NCBI GenBank assembly: GCA_006218035.1
Contig: VBWC01000004.1
Span: 221,537-285,536, forward strand
Length of the DNA: 64,000 bases
Direction: 5' to 3'
Origin: Gammaproteobacteria bacterium
GTDB taxonomy: Bacteria > Pseudomonadota > Gammaproteobacteria > VBWC01
The notes beneath the pieces are model-generated. The model was not told where the DNA came from. It ran no database searches and saw only the letters and a program-made list of their open reading frames with translations. Below are positions 27,391-35,273 of this stretch, in pieces (the stretch's first letter is position 1; each line of letters starts with the position of its first letter). A program made the translations under genes and the position numbers.

Positions 27391-27623
27391 CACGGCACAC
27401 GCTGGATGCGCGGCGCCTACTCTGTCCGATGCCGGTGATACGCACACAAAACAAGATAAAATCCCTTGCGCCTGGCGATATCGTGGAGGTAGTCTGTACC
27501 GACCCTGGGGCGACCAACGACATTCCCGCATGGTGCCGGATGCACGGTCATGCGGTCATAGGCACGGAAACCCGTTCGGGCGAGTTCATCATCACGGTTG
27601 AGGTTGGCAAGATAGCGGGATAA
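27387..27623 (+). CDS. TusA/SirA-family sulfur-carrier protein
   Basis: This 78-residue member of the TusA family has the catalytic CPxP motif as LLCPMPVIRTQ (Cys13). TusA-like proteins relay persulfide sulfur to tRNA thiolation or other sulfur pathways. The ATG at 27387 overlaps the stop of the PP-loop gene (ATGA), so the two are co-translated, which supports a donor-acceptor pair. It is not necessarily the canonical TusA of mnm5s2U synthesis, since no tusBCD or mnmA is nearby. Confidence 0.9.
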   Translation: MTRHTLDARRLLCPMPVIRTQNKIKSLAPGDIVEVVCTDPGATNDIPAWCRMHGHAVIGTETRSGEFIITVEVGKIAG

Positions 27624-27665
27624 CACCTGCTGGTTGCGCCATCATGGGGCTCGCGAGGCGCCAGA

Positions 27666-27682
27666 TGTACTATTATTGTGCT
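27666..27682 (+). promoter_or_regulatory. Possible NtrC-binding site upstream of glnA
   Basis: TGTACT-N5-TGTGCT is an imperfect match to the NtrC palindrome TGCACY-N5-RGTGCA. It lies about 65 bp before the sigma-54 promoter, a suitable distance for an enhancer site. The right half-site is poor, so this is tentative. Confidence 0.35.
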
Positions 27683-27745
27683 TCTGATGTCAGGATGAAG
27701 ACGGAACTTGCTAGAAACTTATTGATATTTAGAAGAATTAAGTCG

Positions 27746-27761
27746 TGGCATGCTTCATGCT
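27746..27761 (+). promoter_or_regulatory. Sigma-54 (-24/-12) promoter of glnA
   Basis: TGGCATG-CTTC-ATGCT matches the sigma-54 consensus TGGCAYR-N4-TTGCW except at one position of the -12 box, with the invariant GG and GC at the required 10-bp spacing. It lies about 90 bp before the glnA ATG. With ntrBC directly downstream, nitrogen-regulated activation by NtrC is expected. Confidence 0.8.
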
Positions 27762-27851
27762 TCAACATGGGCTGTCATGATTTTCCAGGGTGTCCCGGTA
27801 TCCCGGTGCCCGCATAATCACGTACCAAACGTTACCAGCTGGAGAAAACCA

Positions 27852-29261
27852 ATGTCAGCAGCAAATGTCATGAAGATCATCGACGACAACAAGGTCAAGT
27901 TCGTCGATCTTCGGTTCACGGATACCCGAGGCAAGGAGCAGCATGTGTCGGTGCCATCACACACGCTGGACGACAGCTTCTTCGAAAACGGCAAGATGTT
28001 TGACGGCTCCAGTATCGCCGGCTGGAAAGGTATTCATGAATCCGACATGGTGCTGATGCCGGAGGCCTCCACGGCCGTGCTGGACCCGTTTACCGATGAG
28101 CCGACGCTGATTATTCGCTGTGACATTCTCGAGCCGCACACGATGACCGGTTATGAGCGCGATCCGCGCTCACTGGCGAAACGCGCCGAGGCTTACCTCA
28201 AATCGACAGGTATCGCGGACACCGTTTATTTCGGGCCGGAACCGGAATTCTTCATCTTCGACGACGTGCGCTGGGGCGCCGACATGAGCGGCTCGTTCGT
28301 CAAGATCGATGCCGAGGAGGCCCACTGGAACTCCGAGCGCGTGTTTGAAGACGGCAACATCGGGCACCGCCCAGGCGTCAAGGGCGGCTACTTCCCGGTA
28401 CCGCCGGTCGATTCATTCCAGGACCTGCGCTCCGCGATGTGTCTCGCGCTGGAAGAGATGGGCCTCAAGGTCGAAGTCCACCATCACGAGGTCGCGACCG
28501 CCGGCCAGTGCGAAATCGGCACACGCTTCAACACGCTGCTCCGGAAGGCCGACGAAGTACAGATTCTGAAATACGTCATTATGAACGTTGCGCACGCCTA
28601 CGGCCGGACAGCCACCTTTATGCCGAAACCGCTGGTCGGCGACAATGGCAGCGGCATGCACTGCCACCAGTCGTTGTTCAAGGACGGCCAGAACCTTTTC
28701 AGTGGCAATCGTTACGGCGGCCTGTCCGAAAACGCGCTGTACTACATCGGCGGCATCTTCAAACATGCCCGCGCGATCAATGCGTTCACCAACCCAGGCA
28801 CCAACAGTTACAAGCGCCTGGTGCCGGGCTTCGAGGCGCCGGTTCTGCTGGCCTATTCCGCGCGCAACCGCTCGGCATCGGTGCGCATTCCGTTCGATCC
28901 GAACCCGAAGGCACGTCGTATCGAGGTTCGCTTCCCGGATCCGAGCTGCAACCCGTATCTCGGCTTCAGTGCAATGATGATGGCCGGTCTGGACGGCATC
29001 CAGAACAAGATCCACCCGGGTGAGGCAATGGACAAGGATCTTTACGATCTGCCACCGGAAGAGGAGAAGAAGATCCCGACCGTTTGCCACGCGCTTGACC
29101 AGGCATTGGACTACCTGGACAAGGACCGCGAATTCCTGACACGCGGCGACGTGTTTACCAATGACATGATCGACGGCTATATCGACCTCAAGATGGGTGA
29201 AGTCACGCGTATACGCATGACAACGCATCCGGTCGAGTTCGACATGTACTACAGTCTGTAA
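27852..29261 (+). CDS. glnA: Glutamine synthetase type I
   Basis: The protein is 469 residues, the standard GSI length, making glutamine from glutamate, ammonia and ATP as a dodecamer. The ATG at 27852 has GGAGAAAA upstream; the longer open frame runs into the promoter and is rejected. Visible motifs are [35 protein letters not shown] and the adenylylation-loop tyrosine in [11 protein letters not shown] (near residue 397). Adenylylation control by GlnE is therefore likely. It is expressed from the sigma-54 promoter at 27746 and ends at a strong terminator. Confidence 0.97.
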   Translation: MSAANVMKIIDDNKVKFVDLRFTDTRGKEQHVSVPSHTLDDSFFENGKMFDGSSIAGWKGIHESDMVLMPEASTAVLDPFTDEPTLIIRCDILEPHTMTGYERDPRSLAKRAEAYLKSTGIADTVYFGPEPEFFIFDDVRWGADMSGSFVKIDAEEAHWNSERVFEDGNIGHRPGVKGGYFPVPPVDSFQDLRSAMCLALEEMGLKVEVHHHEVATAGQCEIGTRFNTLLRKADEVQILKYVIMNVAHAYGRTATFMPKPLVGDNGSGMHCHQSLFKDGQNLFSGNRYGGLSENALYYIGGIFKHARAINAFTNPGTNSYKRLVPGFEAPVLLAYSARNRSASVRIPFDPNPKARRIEVRFPDPSCNPYLGFSAMMMAGLDGIQNKIHPGEAMDKDLYDLPPEEEKKIPTVCHALDQALDYLDKDREFLTRGDVFTNDMIDGYIDLKMGEVTRIRMTTHPVEFDMYYSL

Positions 29262-29280
29262 GTCGGAATCGTTAATCCCC

Positions 29281-29317
29281 GCAAAAAGAACCCCCGCCCG
29301 TCGGGGGTTCTTTTTGC
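29281..29317 (+). terminator. Strong terminator after glnA
   Basis: A perfect 16-bp stem (GCAAAAAGAACCCCCG / CGGGGGTTCTTTTTGC) encloses the 5-base loop CCCGT. The A and T runs at the ends make it work in both directions in principle. It isolates glnA from the DUF4124 gene and ntrBC. Confidence 0.9.
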
Positions 29318-29355
29318 GCTTGTCAGCGCCACCGGGCATGGATTATCTTGCAACG

Positions 29356-29874
29356 ATGATGAAAACCCTGTCACTGCCGGTTCTGATCCTGCTGCTACCC
29401 TTCGCCGCCCACGCCGAGATATACAAATGGGTCGACGAAAACGGCGACACGGTATTTTCCGATCAGCCGCGCGCGAAAGCCCAGAAAATCCAGGCGACGC
29501 CGACACAGACTTTTCGGCCGGGCATTGTACCGCCGCCGGCCGAGACCAACGCCGTCCCGCAGGACACCAGCACCGTTTATTCGGAACTCGCCGTCACCAG
29601 CCCTGCCAACGACACAACGATTCGCGACAACGCCGGTAACGTCACGATCAGTCTGGCGATCACGCCCACGCTGGACACGGCGGCTGGCCATTACATGACA
29701 CTGACGCTGGACGAAAACATCGTCGCTGACCGCATCAAGAGTACCTCGATAAATCTGTCCAACCTCGACCGTGGCACGCATACCGTGCAGGTCCAGATCA
29801 AAAACGCCGGTGGCGGGATTGTCCGTACGTCGGGTGCCAGCGTGTTTCATTTGCAGCGCGTATCTGTTCGCTAG
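29356..29874 (+). CDS. Exported DUF4124-domain protein
   Basis: From the ATG at 29356 it is 172 residues: a signal peptide (MMKTLSLPVLILLLPFAAHA), the DUF4124 core EIYKWVDENGDTVFSDQP just after cleavage, a Pro/Thr-rich linker and a C-terminal beta domain (about 90-170). The domain is common in proteobacterial periplasmic proteins and frequently lies between glnA and ntrBC. Its function is unknown. Confidence 0.85.
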   Translation: MMKTLSLPVLILLLPFAAHAEIYKWVDENGDTVFSDQPRAKAQKIQATPTQTFRPGIVPPPAETNAVPQDTSTVYSELAVTSPANDTTIRDNAGNVTISLAITPTLDTAAGHYMTLTLDENIVADRIKSTSINLSNLDRGTHTVQVQIKNAGGGIVRTSGASVFHLQRVSVR

Positions 29875-30186
29875 CCGTTATAAGGCTGACTCGAATCCGT
29901 TTTCTGGCGGGCCAGCACGTGCGCTGGTACTGCGCCCGCTGATATTGCCCTGACCATCCGACGCCTTGAGAAACGCACTATAATAGGGCACAATAGCCCA
30001 GTTTTGGACGTCACAAGCACCAAGGCATACCGTACTGGCCCTGCCGCCGCTATTGCAGCCCCGCTTGTACGATCACCAATGACTTACAACTATCTGTTTT
30101 ATTGAGCCTTATTATTCGTTCGCACGGGAACGTCGAATGCGGACGTCAGATTCACGCAGCTGGTTCAGATATTGCTACGCCATCGT
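29875..30186. promoter_or_regulatory. Leader region of ntrBC
   Basis: This 312-bp spacer lies between the DUF4124 gene and ntrB. A TATAAT at about 29989-29994 sits within GCACTATAATAGGGCAC. Its GCAC ends recall NtrC half-sites, which would suit autoregulation as in enterics, but the match is imperfect. No small gene is seen. Confidence 0.3.
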
Positions 30187-31272
30187 ATGCCCGACAAGCC
30201 CTTAATTGACGATGACGCCGTCCGACGCATCATCGAGCACCTTGGCACTGCCGTGCTGGTGTTCGACCGGACGCTCACCCTGCTGTTCATGAACCCGGCC
30301 GGCGAGATGATGCTGGCGATCAGCGCCCGGCAGGCGACCGGCAAGCTGTGCGGTGAATTGTTGCCAGACGCGGTCGAGTTCGAGAAAACCCTGCGCCGGT
30401 CGCTGGTCAACGATCACCCGCTTACCGAGTACCAGATGGAGCTGCCACTACCGGGACACGGACCGATCACGGTGGACTGCTCGGTGACGCCGTTCAGCGG
30501 CCCACGACTCAGCCCGGTGCTGCTGGTTGAAATGGCGCAGGTGGATCGTCACATGCGCATCTCGCGCGATGAAAACCAGCTCGCCAAACAACAGGCGACG
30601 CGCGCGATCGTGCGCGGCATCGCCCACGAAATCAAAAACCCGCTCGGCGGCCTGCGTGGCGCGGCACAGTTGCTGGAGCGCGCGCTGCCAAACGAGGCGT
30701 TGAAAGAATACACCGACGTGATCATCCGCGAGGCGGACCGTTTGCAGAATCTGATGAACCGCATGCTTGGCCCGAATACGCTGCCGCAGAAGCGGCTGAT
30801 CAATATTCACCAGGTGCTCGAACACGTGCGCACGCTGGTACAGGCGGAGCTGACGAAACCGATCGAGATCGTGCGCGACTACGACCCAAGCATCCCTGAA
30901 GTCCATGCCGATCTGGATCAGATCATCCAGGCCGTACTGAATATCGTGCGCAATGCGACACAGGCGATTGAGGGCAAAGGCACCATTACCCTGCGCACGC
31001 GCACGCAACGGCAGTTCACGATCGGCCACGGGCGTCACCGGCTGGCGGCGCGCATCGACATTATCGATAACGGCACGGGCATACCTCCGGACATGATCGA
31101 AAACATCTTCTATCCGATGGTCACAGGCCGCGCCGATGGCACCGGCCTGGGCCTCGCGATAGCCCAAAGTCTGGTTAACCAGCATGGAGGATTGATTGAA
31201 TGCAGCAGCACCGCCGGCGAAACCACCTTTACCTTGCTGCTCCCGTTGGAGACAACACATGACCAAAAGTGA
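30187..31272 (+). CDS. ntrB: Nitrogen-regulation sensor kinase NtrB
   Basis: This is a soluble histidine kinase of 361 residues from the ATG at 30187; a TTG at 30172 would add five residues. The N-terminal PAS domain covers about residues 11-115 and contains LTLLFMNPAGEMML. The H-box GIAHEIKNPLGGLRGAA has the phosphorylated His147. The ATPase domain carries DNGTGIPPD and GTGLGLAIAQSL. It phosphorylates or dephosphorylates NtrC according to the PII state. It overlaps ntrC by 14 bp. Confidence 0.95.
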   Translation: MPDKPLIDDDAVRRIIEHLGTAVLVFDRTLTLLFMNPAGEMMLAISARQATGKLCGELLPDAVEFEKTLRRSLVNDHPLTEYQMELPLPGHGPITVDCSVTPFSGPRLSPVLLVEMAQVDRHMRISRDENQLAKQQATRAIVRGIAHEIKNPLGGLRGAAQLLERALPNEALKEYTDVIIREADRLQNLMNRMLGPNTLPQKRLINIHQVLEHVRTLVQAELTKPIEIVRDYDPSIPEVHADLDQIIQAVLNIVRNATQAIEGKGTITLRTRTQRQFTIGHGRHRLAARIDIIDNGTGIPPDMIENIFYPMVTGRADGTGLGLAIAQSLVNQHGGLIECSSTAGETTFTLLLPLETTHDQK

Positions 31273-32671
31273 ACAAGTCTGGGTCGTTGATGACGACCGC
31301 TCGATACGCTGGGTGCTGGAAAAGGCGCTCTCCCAGGCCAATATGGATGTAAGTTGCTTCGAAAGCGCCAATGGCATCCTTGAGCGGCTGGCATCGCGGC
31401 AGCCGGATGTCATCGTCGCCGACATCCGCATGCCAGGCATGGACGGGCTGGCGCTGCTCGATGGTATACATACCCGTCACCCGGACCTGCCGGTCATTAT
31501 CATGACCGCGCATTCCGACCTCGACAGCGCGGTATCCGCCTATGGAGGCGGCGCCTTCGAGTACCTGCCGAAACCGTTCGACGTCGACGACGCGGTCAGT
31601 CTCGTGCGCCGCGCAGTCGACCAGCGCCATCGCAGCCACACACGTAGCGAAATCGAATCCGGCACACGGCCGGCCGACATCATCGGTTCCGCACCGGCGA
31701 TGCAGGAGGTGTTTCGCGCGATAGGGCGCTTGTCACGCTCCAACGTCACGGTGCTGATCAACGGCGAGACCGGTACCGGCAAGGAACTTGTCGCGCGCGC
31801 CCTGCATCGCCACAGCCCGCGGTCCGGCGGGCAGTTCATCGCGCTGAATATGGCAGCGATCCCGCGCGAACTGCTTGAATCCGAACTGTTCGGCCATGAA
31901 CGAGGCGCCTTCACCGGCGCGCAGACGCAACGCCGCGGCCGCTTCGAACAGGCCGACGGCGGCACCTTGTTTCTCGATGAAATCGGCGACATGCCCGCAG
32001 ATTTGCAAACGCGCCTGCTGCGCGTGCTCGCCGACGGCGAGTTCTACCGCGTTGGCGGCCATACCCCGGTAAAGGTCGATGTGCGTGTCATCACCGCGAC
32101 CCACCAGGATCTGGAACAGCGTGTCAAGAGCGGCGCATTTCGCGAGGATCTGTTTCACCGGCTGAACGTGATCCGTGTGCACATCCCGCCACTGCGCCAA
32201 CGCCGCGAGGACATCCCGACATTGTTGCGGCATTTTCTGGCGTCGGCGGCCAAGCAGCTCAACACCGAGATGAAGACGCTGCATCCGGATGCCGAAAAAT
32301 TCCTGTGCGGTCTCGACTGGCCCGGTAATGTGCGGCAGCTGGAAAACACCTGTCACTGGCTCACCGTCATGTCACCCGGTCAGGTGATACGCACCGAAGA
32401 GCTGCCGCCGGAGCTACGCAACGAAACCAGCGCGCCCGGCGAGAGTGATCAATGGGAAACTGCACTGAAGAACTGGGCGGACCGGACACTTGCCCGCGGA
32501 GAAACCGGCATACTCGACACGGCGGTGCCACGCTTTGAACGGCTGATGATCCAGATGGCGCTCAAGCACACCGGTGGACGGCGTCAGGAGGCGGCAAAAC
32601 TGCTCGGCTGGGGACGCAACACGCTGACCCGCAAGATCAAGGAACTCGATATGGAGACCGATCTGTCCTGA
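31259..32671 (+). CDS. ntrC: Nitrogen-regulation response regulator NtrC (sigma-54 activator)
   Basis: The protein is 470 residues from the ATG at 31259. The receiver domain has Asp55 in IVADIRMPGMDG and Lys105 in YLPKPFD. The AAA+ domain has Walker A GETGTGKE (169-176) and the sigma-54 contact loop GAFTGA (216-221), then GGTLFLDEIGDMP. The C-terminal Fis-type helix-turn-helix (about 435-465) includes RRQEAAKLLGWGRNTLTRKI. It activates sigma-54 promoters under nitrogen limitation, most obviously the one found upstream of glnA. Confidence 0.96.
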   Translation: MTKSEQVWVVDDDRSIRWVLEKALSQANMDVSCFESANGILERLASRQPDVIVADIRMPGMDGLALLDGIHTRHPDLPVIIMTAHSDLDSAVSAYGGGAFEYLPKPFDVDDAVSLVRRAVDQRHRSHTRSEIESGTRPADIIGSAPAMQEVFRAIGRLSRSNVTVLINGETGTGKELVARALHRHSPRSGGQFIALNMAAIPRELLESELFGHERGAFTGAQTQRRGRFEQADGGTLFLDEIGDMPADLQTRLLRVLADGEFYRVGGHTPVKVDVRVITATHQDLEQRVKSGAFREDLFHRLNVIRVHIPPLRQRREDIPTLLRHFLASAAKQLNTEMKTLHPDAEKFLCGLDWPGNVRQLENTCHWLTVMSPGQVIRTEELPPELRNETSAPGESDQWETALKNWADRTLARGETGILDTAVPRFERLMIQMALKHTGGRRQEAAKLLGWGRNTLTRKIKELDMETDLS

Positions 32672-32695
32672 TACCGCGCCGGCGTCGCGTGGCGG

Positions 32696-33661
32696 TCAAA
32701 CGCAGACTTTTTTCGTCGCTTCGTGCAGCACCAGCGAACCCACCAGTTGCTGCACGTTGGCGAGGCGATGACGCCGCAGATAGTCGGCGATGCCCGCGTT
32801 AATCTTCGGGCACACCAGCGGATCGTAGAACAGCGCCGTACCAATACCGACAGTGCTGGCGCCGGCGATGATGAATTCCAGTGCGTCATGCGCGGTCAGA
32901 ATCCCGCCCTGGCCGATGATCGGAATATCGTGCGTGCGGCACACCTGATAGACCTGATGCACCTTCAGTAACGCAATCGGCTTGATCGCCGGACCCGACA
33001 ATCCACCCTGGTTGTTACCGATAAACGGCGTGCGGCTCTCGATATCCACTGCCATGCCCATCAAGGTATTGATGACCGCGAACGCATCCGTACCTGCCTC
33101 GATACAACGTCGCGCATTCTCGGCAATATCCGTCTGGTTCGGCGACAACTTGGTAATCAGCGGCTTGTCGGTGATCTTGCGGCACGCCGCAACGACGCGC
33201 GCCGACATGTCCGGATCGTTGCCGAACGCGACGCCGCCTTCTTTTACGTTCGGGCAGGAAATATTGATCTCGATTGCATCGATCGGCGAGTCGTCGAAGA
33301 TGCGCGTGACTTCCTCGTATTCCTCAACGGTCGATCCCGACACGTTGGCGATAAACCGGGTTTCGGCAAAATCGAGTTTCGGCAGAATCTCGTCGACCAC
33401 ATGCCGCGCACCCGGATTCTGCAGCCCGATCGCGTTCAGCATCCCCAGCGGCGTTTCATAGACTCGGTGCGGCGGATTGCCGAGCCGCGGCGCCAGCGTC
33501 GTGCCTTTCAAACACACGGCGCCGACGTCGCGATTGGAAAAGCCGTCAACGCGCGTGTATTCTTCGCCGAAGCCGACACAACCGGACAGCAGCACCAGTG
33601 GCGTCGCCAGGCGCATGCCGCAGAATTCAACCGCCAGTAAATCGCTTACGTCGTCAGACAT
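32696..33661 (-). CDS. Dihydroorotate dehydrogenase, class 1B-like
   Basis: The 321-residue FMN TIM-barrel protein has FIANVSGSTVEEYEEV, the substrate loop INISCPNVKEGGVAFG with a Cys in the class 1 position, and the C-terminal phosphate-binding GQGGILTAHDALEFIIAGAS. The soluble class 1B enzyme normally works with an iron-sulfur partner, PyrK, which is not adjacent. Most gammaproteobacteria use the membrane class 2 enzyme instead. The ATG at 33661 is chosen over a TTG at 33664. Only 2 bp separate its start codon from the divergent trmL start. Confidence 0.85.
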   Translation of the reverse strand: MSDDVSDLLAVEFCGMRLATPLVLLSGCVGFGEEYTRVDGFSNRDVGAVCLKGTTLAPRLGNPPHRVYETPLGMLNAIGLQNPGARHVVDEILPKLDFAETRFIANVSGSTVEEYEEVTRIFDDSPIDAIEINISCPNVKEGGVAFGNDPDMSARVVAACRKITDKPLITKLSPNQTDIAENARRCIEAGTDAFAVINTLMGMAVDIESRTPFIGNNQGGLSGPAIKPIALLKVHQVYQVCRTHDIPIIGQGGILTAHDALEFIIAGASTVGIGTALFYDPLVCPKINAGIADYLRRHRLANVQQLVGSLVLHEATKKVCV

Positions 33662-33663
33662 CA

Positions 33664-34119
33664 ATGTTTCACATCGTACTTTATCAACCGGAAATCCCGC
33701 CGAATACCGGCAACATTATACGCCTGTGCGCGAACAGCGGCAGCGATTTGCACCTGATCCGGCCGTTGGGATTCGATCTCGACGACAGCAAGCTCAGACG
33801 CGCCGGGCTGGACTACCACGAGTTCGCGCGGATACACGAACATGACAGCCTGGACGCCTGTGTTACCACTATTAAGCCGAACCGTCTCTTTGGCTGCTCG
33901 ACGAAAGGCAAGGTCTGTTATACGGATGTCGAATTCCAGCCCGACGACGCGCTGCTGTTCGGCCCCGAAACACGCGGTCTGCCGGCTGAGGTACTCGCGC
34001 AACTGCCGCAATCACAGGTGCTGCGCATCCCGATGCAACCGCATAGCCGCAGCCTGAATCTGTCCAACGCCGTCGCGATTGTTCTCTATGAAGCCTGGCG
34101 GCAACAGGGATTCAAGTGA
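33664..34119 (+). CDS. trmL: tRNA (cytidine(34)-2'-O)-methyltransferase TrmL
   Basis: The 151-residue SPOUT methyltransferase modifies the ribose of the wobble base in some leucine tRNAs. Motifs: start MFHIVLYQPEIPPNTGNIIR, then DALLFGPETRGLP and the knotted C-terminal IPMQPHSRSLNLSNAVAIVL. Its ATG is 2 bp from the start codon of the divergent dihydroorotate dehydrogenase gene, and no clear ribosome binding site is seen. It is followed by a MITE-like element. Confidence 0.95.
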   Translation: MFHIVLYQPEIPPNTGNIIRLCANSGSDLHLIRPLGFDLDDSKLRRAGLDYHEFARIHEHDSLDACVTTIKPNRLFGCSTKGKVCYTDVEFQPDDALLFGPETRGLPAEVLAQLPQSQVLRIPMQPHSRSLNLSNAVAIVLYEAWRQQGFK

Positions 34120-34148
34120 AGACGAGTAAAATCGGCCGAATCTATTAA

Positions 34149-34234
34149 GGAAGCTCTGATGTGTCGTCATTCCGGGCGGAGCGTAGCGGAGACCCGGAAT
34201 CCAGAGCTTTCGAAAATGATTAATCAGAGCTTCC
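34149..34234. mobile_element. 86-bp MITE-like element flanked by TTAA
   Basis: The perfect 12-bp terminal inverted repeats GGAAGCTCTGAT (34149-34160) and ATCAGAGCTTCC (34223-34234) are bordered on both sides by TTAA (34145-34148 and 34235-34238). A 4-bp TTAA duplication fits the YTAR target of the IS5 group. No transposase is encoded. The interior carries an ATTCCGGG...CCCGGAAT palindromic repeat that also occurs at 37521. Confidence 0.65.
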
Positions 34235-34239
34235 TTAAC

Positions 34240-34328
34240 ATCATTCTTGCGCAGGCGGGAATCCAGACCTGCAGCAACAGAGAGAACCTGGATTCCGGGT
34301 CAGCGCTACGCGCTGCCCGGAACGACCA
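34240..34328. repeat. Palindromic intergenic repeat unit
   Basis: GGAATCCAG near 34260 pairs with CTGGATTCC near 34290. The right arm, GGATTCCGGGTCAGCGCTAC with GCCCGGAACGAC, is an inverted relative of the repeat inside the neighbouring MITE and at 37521. It lies between the ends of trmL and the methyltransferase gene and can fold as a long hairpin. Confidence 0.55.
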
Positions 34329-34352
34329 ATAATCAACTCCGCGCCGAACTAC

Positions 34353-35018
34353 TCAGCCGAGAGCGCCGTACACGATCAAGTGCCGGTCCGACGCCTGTTC
34401 AACGGTCAAATGCTCAAGGCCGGTCTCGGTCAGCTGGCGGCGCACCTCATCCGGCCGATAGGCCGCACATAGAGAATTGAAAAAATCCCGGCGCAGAATC
34501 TCCGGCTCATTCCCGGCGTACTCGCTGACCAATGCCGCAACTTCCTCGCGGGTTACGGGCCGCAGCAGATCCATGACAAATACCGCTGCACCCCTGCGCC
34601 CGAATTGAGCGATCGCCCGCCAAAGATCCCGAGGGCTTTTCAGGTGATGCAGCAGGCTGTTCGAGATTACGGCGTCGTAATCGGTCGCGGGCGGTATCAC
34701 GCCCGGCAGATAACCATGCACGAGATTCAGGCGCTGCCCCAGACCGGCGTTCGCGATCGCGTTCCGGCCATAGCGCAACATCGCCCCGGCGCCGTCGACA
34801 CCATCGATGCAACACCGTGGATACGCATGCGCGACACGGATCATGATGTCCGCCGCCCCGCAGCCGAGATCCAGCATGCGACACGCGCCACCTAAATCAG
34901 AAAACCGCGCGCCGAGCAGCTCGACGAACCGCGCGTGCGGTTCGTCAAAATCCGCCAGCGCATAGGCACGCGCCTGGGCATTATCGTCCATCAGCTCGGG
35001 TTCCGGGGTACGGCGCAT
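34353..35018 (-). CDS. Class I SAM-dependent methyltransferase of unknown substrate
   Basis: The protein is 221 residues. Motif I is MLDLGCGAADIMIRVAHAYP, with the acidic residue of motif II in DGVDGAGAML. The post-motif region DYDAVISNSLLHHLKSP is typical of small-molecule methyltransferases. The C-terminal half is less conserved. It stands alone on the minus strand after the repeat cluster, convergent with trmL, and the substrate cannot be inferred. Confidence 0.85.
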   Translation of the reverse strand: MRRTPEPELMDDNAQARAYALADFDEPHARFVELLGARFSDLGGACRMLDLGCGAADIMIRVAHAYPRCCIDGVDGAGAMLRYGRNAIANAGLGQRLNLVHGYLPGVIPPATDYDAVISNSLLHHLKSPRDLWRAIAQFGRRGAAVFVMDLLRPVTREEVAALVSEYAGNEPEILRRDFFNSLCAAYRPDEVRRQLTETGLEHLTVEQASDRHLIVYGALG

Positions 35019-35273
35019 GGTCGATTGTCCGATCGATCTGCAAGCAAGGAAAACATTAGATCACAGAACACGCAGGCCAAAGAAATTGTCGATGCAATTT
35101 TGCAATGGACAGCAAGGGAACAAACCCCGTCAGACGCGACCAGGCCTCGCTTGCAACAGTGTGCTTAAGCAAGCCATTGAAAGTCAGTGATGAACAGAAC
35201 CGACGCGCCTGCGTCTTTTCGTCGAAGCAGCGGCCGGATGATCCTCAACGTCGGGACTCATTCACCGGGAGAC

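Noticed and set aside
27750-27851. Longer N-terminus for glutamine synthetase
   Set aside because: The extension would start within the sigma-54 promoter; the ATG at 27852 has a ribosome binding site and gives the standard 469-residue protein.
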